Part shown: in pieces, positions 58,704-64,000 of the stretch
Numbering within the stretch: the first letter of the stretch is position 1
Layout: each line of letters starts with the position of its first letter
Source: Herbaspirillum sp. alder98
Lineage (GTDB): Bacteria > Pseudomonadota > Gammaproteobacteria > Burkholderiales > Burkholderiaceae_D
Direction: 5' to 3'
Assembly (NCBI RefSeq): GCF_020179755.1
Contig: NZ_JAIUCY010000003.1
Span: 62,001 to 126,000 of the forward strand
Length of the DNA stretch: 64,000 nucleotides
The notes under the pieces: generated by a model
Databases searched by the model: none
Seen by the model: only the letters and a program-made list of their open reading frames with translations
What the model was told of the DNA's origin: nothing
Position numbers and translations under genes: made by a program

Positions 58704-59339
58704 TTACTTCTTGTTGGCGCGTGCAGCCAGCTGCTTGTTCTTGTCGGACAGTGCCTTGATCAGGCCATCGATGCCACCGCGGTTGATCTCGCTGGTGAAG
58801 GTGCCCTTGTAGGCTTCGACCAGCCAGGCGCCCAGCACGTTGACGTCGTACAGTTTCCAGCCATCACCCTTCTTTTCGAGACGGTAGCTGATCTGGATCG
58901 GCTCACCGCCGCGCGAGGAGATCACTTGCGAATTGACTTCGACATCGGTATCGCCGGCGGCAGCGCGCAGCGGCTTGAACTCGATCTTCTGGTCACGCAC
59001 CTGCGACAGTGCGCCGGCGTAGGTGTACACCAGCAGGCTGCGGAATTCGGTGATCAGCTGGTTCTGCTGGTCGGGAGTAGCCTGACGCCAGAAGCGGCCG
59101 GCGGCCAGACGGGTCATGTGTTCGAAATCGACATACGGCAGAATCTTCTGTTCGACCAGCTGCATGATGCGATTGTTGTTGCCGGACTGGATGTCCTTGT
59201 CGCTGCGGGCAGTGTCGAGCACTTCGGAACTGATACGCTTGACCAGTGCGTCCGGGGCTTCCTGGGCGCTGGCGGCGCCGGCAAAGGCGAATGCCGATGC
59301 GGCAATGGTAACGGCGAGGAATTTGGTGAAGATCTTCAT
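58704..59339 (-). CDS. mlaC: phospholipid-binding protein MlaC (Ttg2 family)
   Basis: A periplasmic lipid shuttle of 211 residues between MlaA and the MlaFEDB complex. It has a signal peptide (MKIFTKFLAVTIAASAFAF...ASA) and the Ttg2 fold with RFWRQATPDQQNQLITEFRSLL and YDVNVLGAWLVEAYKGTF. The ATG at 59339 is used; one four codons upstream is also open. Confidence 0.95.
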   Translation of the reverse strand: MKIFTKFLAVTIAASAFAFAGAASAQEAPDALVKRISSEVLDTARSDKDIQSGNNNRIMQLVEQKILPYVDFEHMTRLAAGRFWRQATPDQQNQLITEFRSLLVYTYAGALSQVRDQKIEFKPLRAAAGDTDVEVNSQVISSRGGEPIQISYRLEKKGDGWKLYDVNVLGAWLVEAYKGTFTSEINRGGIDGLIKALSDKNKQLAARANKK

Positions 59340-59489
59340 AATTCTATCCATTCAGATTGAGCCGAACGCGGCTGGCCTGTACAAACTGACAACTCAGCAG
59401 GCCGGCATTGTTAGATGGTGCGTTCGGGCAAAAATTCAAGGCGAGCGGCTGCGTGGGCAGGCACTCGCCTCGGCGGTCATCCCCTTCGA

Positions 59490-60206
59490 TCAGGGCTTGA
59501 CCGCTTCTTCCTTGCGCTGATCACCGCCGCCACTGCGACTACCGTCGATCTGCGACTGGCGACGTTGCAGGTAGGCGTCGCGGACGAAGTCATACTTGTC
59601 CAGCGCAGCGTCTTCCAGCAAGGATCCGGCATCCAGCAACTGGGCGCGACGATCGATCACACGCACCACGCTGCCGACATTGCGCCAGCGGATCGGACGC
59701 TTGTAGGTCCACAGGTCGCCGTACAGGTCGATCGGCAGGCCGGCGGTATCGCGCAGCGTGGACGGACCGAAGAACGGCAGCACCAGGTAAGGACCCGAGC
59801 CCACGCCCCACTTGCCCAGGGTCTGGCCAAAATCGGATTTTTCGCGTGGCAGACGCGCTTCGGTCGCCACATCGAGCACGCCGCCCAGACCGAAGGTGGT
59901 GTTGATGGCCACCCGCATGAAGGTCGAGACGCCCTGCTCGATACGTCCTTGCAGCAATTGGTTGATCGACGACCACAGATCGCCGATGTTGCCGAAGAAG
60001 TTGCCAATGCCGGTCTGCACCGGGCCCGGCACGACGGTATCGTAGGCTTGCGCGACCGGCTTCAGGGCGACCTTGTCGACGCCGTCGTTAAAGCTGAACA
60101 TGGCCCGGTTGAAACCTTCCAGCGGGTCGTTCGGATTATTCGTGGTGGCGCAACCGGAGAGGGCTGCTGCCAATGCCAGTGCGGCGATGCGTGCTGCGTA
60201 TTTCAT
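59490..60206 (-). CDS. mlaA: outer-membrane lipoprotein MlaA (VacJ)
   Basis: It removes phospholipids from the outer leaflet of the outer membrane and passes them to MlaC. The 238-residue precursor has a lipobox LSGCAT and the family motifs NDPLEGFNRAMFSFND and GDLWSSINQLLQG. Its position between mlaD and mlaC, inside the operon, is a betaproteobacterial feature; enterobacteria keep it elsewhere. The start overlaps the mlaD stop (ATGA). Confidence 0.96.
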   Translation of the reverse strand: MKYAARIAALALAAALSGCATTNNPNDPLEGFNRAMFSFNDGVDKVALKPVAQAYDTVVPGPVQTGIGNFFGNIGDLWSSINQLLQGRIEQGVSTFMRVAINTTFGLGGVLDVATEARLPREKSDFGQTLGKWGVGSGPYLVLPFFGPSTLRDTAGLPIDLYGDLWTYKRPIRWRNVGSVVRVIDRRAQLLDAGSLLEDAALDKYDFVRDAYLQRRQSQIDGSRSGGGDQRKEEAVKP

Positions 60207-60679
60207 TTTGAATCATCCTTTCCCTCGGCCGCCTTGCTGTAGAGAAACTGACCGATCAGATTCTCCAGAACAATCGCGGACTGTGTCATTTTTATCGTAT
60301 CGCCCGATGCCAGGTTGGCGGTATCGCCACCCGGCTCGATTCCAATGTACTGCTCGCCCAGCAAACCCGAGGTCAGGATCTTGGCAGAACTGTCTTTCGG
60401 AAATTTGTAGTTGTCGTCCATGTTCACGATGACGGTCGCGCGGAAGGTCTGGTCGTCGAATCGAATCGAATCGACCCGACCAACCACCACGCCGGCGCTC
60501 TTGACCGCAGCACGCGACTTCAAGCCACCGATGTTATCGAAACTGGCCTTGATGGTGTAGGTTTTCTGGCCGAATGACAGCGAGCTCATGTTGCCGGCCT
60601 TGAGGGCCAGGAACACCAGCGCCGCCACGCCCAGCAGCACGAAGATGCCAACCCAGACGTCCAGTGATTTACGTTGCAT
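60203..60679 (-). CDS. mlaD: MCE-domain protein MlaD
   Basis: A 158-residue hexameric MCE protein anchored by one helix (VWVGIFVLLGVAALVFLALKA), with the MCE domain at about 37-115 (FDNIGGLKSRAAVKSAGVVVG). It forms the periplasmic ring on MlaE. The ATG at 60679 is chosen over one five codons upstream. Confidence 0.95.
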   Translation of the reverse strand: MQRKSLDVWVGIFVLLGVAALVFLALKAGNMSSLSFGQKTYTIKASFDNIGGLKSRAAVKSAGVVVGRVDSIRFDDQTFRATVIVNMDDNYKFPKDSSAKILTSGLLGEQYIGIEPGGDTANLASGDTIKMTQSAIVLENLIGQFLYSKAAEGKDDSK

Positions 60680-60752
60680 ATCCACCCTTTTCATTCATGG
60701 CGGGCATGTCGCCCGCCGTCTTCTATGTTCGTCGTTAATCGTCGTGACCGAC

Positions 60753-61532
60753 TCAGCTGAACATCAGCGCGGTCAGCAGAAAATCCAGTCCCAGCACGGT
60801 CAGCGAAGCAATCACCACGGTGCGGGTGGTGGCACGGGCCACGCCTTCTGGCGTAGGCTGCGCCTCATATCCCTGGAACAAGGCCACGAAGGTGACGGCG
60901 ATGCCGAACACGATGCTCTTCAGTACGCCGTTGGCGATATCGGCCCAGACATCGACTCCGCCCTGCATCTGCGACCAGAAGGCGCCTTCATCGACGCCGA
61001 TCATCAGCACCCCGACCACATAACCGCCCATGATGCCGACCGCGCTGAAGATGGCCGCCAGCACCGGCATGGCGATCACGCCCGCCCAGAAGCGGGGCGC
61101 CACGACGCGCTGCAGCGGATTGACCGCCATCATTTCCATGGCCGACAACTGCTCACCGGCCTTCATCAGCCCGATCTCGGCGGTCAGCGAAGTACCCGCG
61201 CGACCGGCAAACAGCAGCGCCGTCACCACCGGGCCGAGCTCACGCACCAGCGACAACGCCACCAGCAGGCCGAGCGCCTGCTCGGAGCCGTATTTATTGA
61301 GCGTGTAGTAACCCTGCAGGCCCAGCACGAAACCGACGAACAGGCCCGACACGGCAATGATCACCAGCGAATAGTTGCCGATGAAATGAATCTGGTCGGT
61401 AATCAGGCGCGGCCGGCGCAGCAGGCCTGCCGACGCCCCCAGCATATTGATGAACATGCGCGCGGCAAAGCCGACGCCGGCGATGAATTCGCGCACGCTG
61501 CGGCCCAGGCCGCCGATCAGACGGCCGATCAT
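60753..61532 (-). CDS. mlaE: lipid-transport permease MlaE
   Basis: A 259-residue permease of the MlaE family with five to six helices and the motif GRAGTSLTAEIGLMKAGEQLSA. The start overlaps the mlaF stop by ATGA. Confidence 0.96.
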   Translation of the reverse strand: MIGRLIGGLGRSVREFIAGVGFAARMFINMLGASAGLLRRPRLITDQIHFIGNYSLVIIAVSGLFVGFVLGLQGYYTLNKYGSEQALGLLVALSLVRELGPVVTALLFAGRAGTSLTAEIGLMKAGEQLSAMEMMAVNPLQRVVAPRFWAGVIAMPVLAAIFSAVGIMGGYVVGVLMIGVDEGAFWSQMQGGVDVWADIANGVLKSIVFGIAVTFVALFQGYEAQPTPEGVARATTRTVVIASLTVLGLDFLLTALMFS

Positions 61533-62332
61533 GGGCGACCTCCCAGGCCGAGATCCTCGGCCAGCGACTTGCCGGCGTAGTGAAACGGCACCGGGCCGTC
61601 GGTCTCGGCATGCACGAATTGCTTCACATAAGGATCGGTCGATTCGCGCATCTCGGCCGGCGTACCCTGCGCCACGATCTTGCCCTGCGACAGGAAATAG
61701 ACATAGTCGGCAATGCCGAACGACTCATTGACGTCATGCGACACCAGGATCGAGGTCGAGCCCAGCGCATCGTTGAGACGGCGGATCAGGTTGGCGGTCA
61801 CGCCCATCGAAATCGGATCGAGACCGGCGAACGGCTCGTCATACATGATCAGCAGCGGATCGAGCGCAATGGCGCGCGCCAGCGCCACGCGGCGCGCCAT
61901 GCCGCCGGAAATCTCGGCCGGCTTGAGCTGGGCGGCGTTACGCAGGCCAACGGCATTGAGCTTCATCAACACCAGGTCACGAATCAGCGGCTCATCGAGG
62001 TCGGTATGTTCGCGCAGCGGAAAGGCGACGTTGTCGAACACCGTCATATCGGTAAACAATGCACCATTCTGGAACAGCATGCCCATCTTGCGGCGCAGCA
62101 GATACAACTGGCGCGTGGCCATTCCAGGGACGTTTTCGCCATCCACCTGCAACGTGCCCTCTTGCGGCTGCAACTGGCCGCCAATGAGGCGCAAGATGGT
62201 CGTCTTGCCGGAACCGGAGCCGCCCATTACCGCCACCACCTTGCCGCGTGGAAAATCCATGCGCAGTCCGGACAGGATGGGACGGTCGCCATAGCGGAAA
62301 TGCAGATCGCGGATTTCAACGATATTTGGCAA
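61529..62332 (-). CDS. mlaF: lipid-transport ATPase MlaF
   Basis: The ABC ATPase of phospholipid transport. It has Walker A GGSGSGKTT, the signature (ISGGMARRVALARAI) and Walker B (LLIMYDEPFAGLD). The start is uncertain: no ATG is available near the family start. A TTG at 62332 gives LPNIVEIRDLHFRYGDR, matching MlaF, for 267 residues; another TTG at 62386 would add 18 atypical residues. It begins mlaFED-mlaA-mlaC-mlaB. Confidence 0.92.
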   Translation of the reverse strand: MPNIVEIRDLHFRYGDRPILSGLRMDFPRGKVVAVMGGSGSGKTTILRLIGGQLQPQEGTLQVDGENVPGMATRQLYLLRRKMGMLFQNGALFTDMTVFDNVAFPLREHTDLDEPLIRDLVLMKLNAVGLRNAAQLKPAEISGGMARRVALARAIALDPLLIMYDEPFAGLDPISMGVTANLIRRLNDALGSTSILVSHDVNESFGIADYVYFLSQGKIVAQGTPAEMRESTDPYVKQFVHAETDGPVPFHYAGKSLAEDLGLGGRP

Positions 62333-62626
62333 AGCGGCTTTCGCAGAGAGCTTGGAAAAGCGACATTGTAGAGCAAATTTGTCCAAGCGCTTTCAAGGCG
62401 GCAACACCAGATGTAAAACGTTTGCAACAAAAAGGGGCGGTTTTTGACGTTTCGGATGTTTTTACCGCTACTTGGCCGCCGTTGCCGACAAAGGCCTTTA
62501 CTGACAAATCAGTCAGTTAATTTGCTGCAGTGCGCAGCAGAACGCTAGCCGTGGCGCGCGCGCAACGCTAGGGCATCCCCGTGGGCCTTGATACAATGGC
62601 GCTTTTGCTTTCGGAAGAATTCTGTC
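62333..62626. other. divergent intergenic region between mlaF and ychF
   Basis: About 290 bp without a credible gene. It contains the palindrome at 62497-62520, annotated separately, and a TACAAT (62592-62597) that may be the -10 of ychF, preceded by TGA in extended -10 style. The strand of each promoter is otherwise unresolved. Confidence 0.4.
62497..62520. promoter_or_regulatory. 24-bp near-palindrome, operator candidate
   Basis: TTTACTGAC-AAATCA-GTCAGTTAA has nine-base arms matching at eight positions. The form resembles TetR-family operators. It is placed to regulate mlaF, ychF or both. Confidence 0.45.
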
Positions 62627-63718
62627 ATGAGTCTCAAATGCGGCATCGTGGGCCTGCCCAACGTCGGCAAGTCCACTCTCTTCAACGCGCTGACCAAGGC
62701 TGGCATCGCCGCCGAGAACTACCCGTTCTGCACCATCGAGCCCAACGTCGGCGTCGTCGAAGTGCCGGATCCACGCCTGACTGCGCTAGCCGAGATCGTC
62801 AAGCCCGAGCGCATCCTGCCGGCCACGGTCGAATTCGTCGACATCGCCGGCCTGGTCGCGGGCGCCTCCAAGGGTGAAGGCCTGGGCAACCAGTTCCTGT
62901 CGCACATTCGCGAGACTGACGCCATCGTCAACGTGGTGCGTTGCTTCGAAGACCCCAATGTGATCCACGTGGCAGGCCGCGTAAGCCCGCTGGACGATAT
63001 CGCCGTGATCCAGACCGAATTGGCGCTGGCCGACATGGGCACGGTCGAAAAGGCCATCCATCGCGAACAGAAGAAAGCCCGCTCGGGCGACAAGGACGCG
63101 GCCAAGCTGGTGGCCCTGCTCGAACGCATCATGCCGGCGCTGGACGAAGCCAAGCCGGTGCGCGCGCTGAACCTGGACGCCGAGGAAATGCTGCTGATCA
63201 AGCCCCTGTGCCTGATCACCGCCAAGCCGGCCATGTATGTGGCCAACGTGTCCGATAGCGGTTTCACCGACAACCCGCTGCTGGACCAGCTGACCGCCTA
63301 CGCGAAAGAGCAGAACGCGCCGATCGTCGCCATCTGCGCCGCCATCGAAGCCGAGATCGCCGACCTGGACGACGCCGACAAGATCGACTTCCTGACCGAC
63401 ATGGGCATGCAGGAGCCCGGCCTGGATCGCCTGATCCGCGCCGCATTCAAACTGCTGGGCCTGCAGACCTACTTCACCGCTGGCGTCAAGGAAGTGCGCG
63501 CCTGGACCGTGCCGGTGGGCGCCACCGGCCCGCAGGCAGCAGGCGTGATCCACACCGATTTCGAACGCGGCTTCATCCGCGCCCAGACCATCGCCTATGA
63601 AGACTACATCGCCTTCAAGGGTGAAACCGGCGCCAAGGAAGCGGGCAAGATGCGCGCCGAAGGCAAGGAATACGTGGTCAAGGATGGGGATGTGATGAAT
63701 TTCTTGTTTAACGTCTAA
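62627..63718 (+). CDS. ychF: redox-regulated ATPase YchF (OLA1 family)
   Basis: A P-loop protein of the Obg family that prefers ATP over GTP and associates with ribosomes. The 363-residue protein has the G1 loop [29 protein letters not shown] (G3) and a C-terminal TGS domain (about 278-361, including [17 protein letters not shown]). The ATG at 62627 is the family start, preceded by GGAAG. Confidence 0.97.
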   Translation: MSLKCGIVGLPNVGKSTLFNALTKAGIAAENYPFCTIEPNVGVVEVPDPRLTALAEIVKPERILPATVEFVDIAGLVAGASKGEGLGNQFLSHIRETDAIVNVVRCFEDPNVIHVAGRVSPLDDIAVIQTELALADMGTVEKAIHREQKKARSGDKDAAKLVALLERIMPALDEAKPVRALNLDAEEMLLIKPLCLITAKPAMYVANVSDSGFTDNPLLDQLTAYAKEQNAPIVAICAAIEAEIADLDDADKIDFLTDMGMQEPGLDRLIRAAFKLLGLQTYFTAGVKEVRAWTVPVGATGPQAAGVIHTDFERGFIRAQTIAYEDYIAFKGETGAKEAGKMRAEGKEYVVKDGDVMNFLFNV

Positions 63719-63756
63719 ACAAGCAGCAGCGCTCACCTGCAAGACCAGCAATACCG

Positions 63757-63791
63757 AGAGCCCCGCATTTCCTGGAGATGCGGGGCTTTCT
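63757..63791 (+). terminator. Rho-independent terminator between ychF and the next gene
   Basis: AGCCCCGCAT pairs with ATGCGGGGCT (63759-63768 with 63778-63787), followed by TTTC. A weak T-run, but the position after ychF is right. Confidence 0.7.
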
Positions 63792-63819
63792 GCATTCTGG
63801 CGTCCGCACTGCGTATTGC

Positions 63820-64000
63820 CTACTGCCCCAGCAAGCGCTTGCGCAACGCCGGATCGCGAGTGCCCGGACTAAGCCAGATATCGAAGAATGCCCGCGCCAG
63901 GGCCGGGTCGTCGATCTCGCCCAACAACTTGTCGGCATCGTAGAACTGCAAGCCGCGCCCGGGCAGATAGACGCCAATCAATTGATCGTCGCGCGCCACG
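63820..64000 (-). CDS. chalcone-isomerase-like protein, 3' end only
   Basis: The last 60 codons of a minus-strand gene that enters from the right edge. The readable part, LIGVYLPGRGLQFYDADKLLGEI, ends with FFDIWLSPGTRDPALRKRLLGQ. The IWLDP-like C-terminal motif and preceding hydrophobic pattern match chalcone-isomerase-like proteins of proteobacteria, whose role is unknown. Only a partial view, so the family call is tentative. Confidence 0.6.
   Translation of the reverse strand, partial: VARDDQLIGVYLPGRGLQFYDADKLLGEIDDPALARAFFDIWLSPGTRDPALRKRLLGQ

Overview
The window looks like chromosome of a betaproteobacterium of the Burkholderiales, most probably Oxalobacteraceae and Herbaspirillum-like. 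The reasons are the high GC content, the conserved blocks kdsD-kdsC-lptC-lptA-lptB-rpoN-hpf and mlaFED-mlaA-mlaC-mlaB / ABC / bolA / murA / his / tat / petABC-sspAB, a short-form HisG, and separate hisI and hisE genes. The genus is an inference from remembered gene order and protein style, not from a database search.

Layout. 1-530 is an accessory scar: the end of a polymorphic-toxin-like reading frame abuts the first codons of an IS21-family istA. 557-12174 holds ssb, an MFS exporter, a membrane glycosyltransferase, uvrA, a phytanoyl-CoA dioxygenase-like enzyme, a chemoreceptor and a Kef-type K+/H+ antiporter. 12437-18077 is the KDO / LPS-export / sigma-54 block, followed by grxD and ubiX (18257-19156). 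19213-23507 has an SDR, a stand-alone pyruvate-dehydrogenase-type E1 and a divergent Lrp-family regulator. 23638-30928 is a sulfur-flavoured cluster: a four-domain rhodanese and a cysteine-dioxygenase-like enzyme, an OsmC protein, and a divergent Tat-exported ABC uptake system whose last gene is a membrane cytochrome c.

30850-37345 is the most accessory-looking part. It has an atypical receiver protein, a GAF-PAS-PAS-GGDEF cyclase, a HicAB toxin-antitoxin pair, a DeoR regulator divergent from a NudK-type hydrolase, an orphan fimbrial adhesin and tRNA-Thr(UGU). 37369-41491 carries sspB, sspA and the cytochrome bc1 operon petABC, followed by mscL, nif3, an HtrA/DegS protease and a DUF2461 gene. 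From 45063 to about 62332 almost everything is on the minus strand: mla lipid transport, an ABC exporter, bolA, murA, the complete his operon hisG-D-C-B-H-A-F-I-E, a HIT protein and tatABC. A DNA methyltransferase gene sits inside the his operon between hisD and hisC. The window closes with ychF and the 3' end of a chalcone-isomerase-like gene.

Functionally the window is dominated by envelope biogenesis (KDO, Lpt, Mla, MurA, Tat), histidine synthesis and respiration. The least expected items are the methyltransferase embedded in the his operon, the receiver protein with Glu at the phosphorylation position and a hairpin over its ribosome site, the orphan E1/Lrp pair, and the sulfur/ABC/cytochrome cluster. 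I saw no CRISPR array, rRNA, prophage or replication origin.
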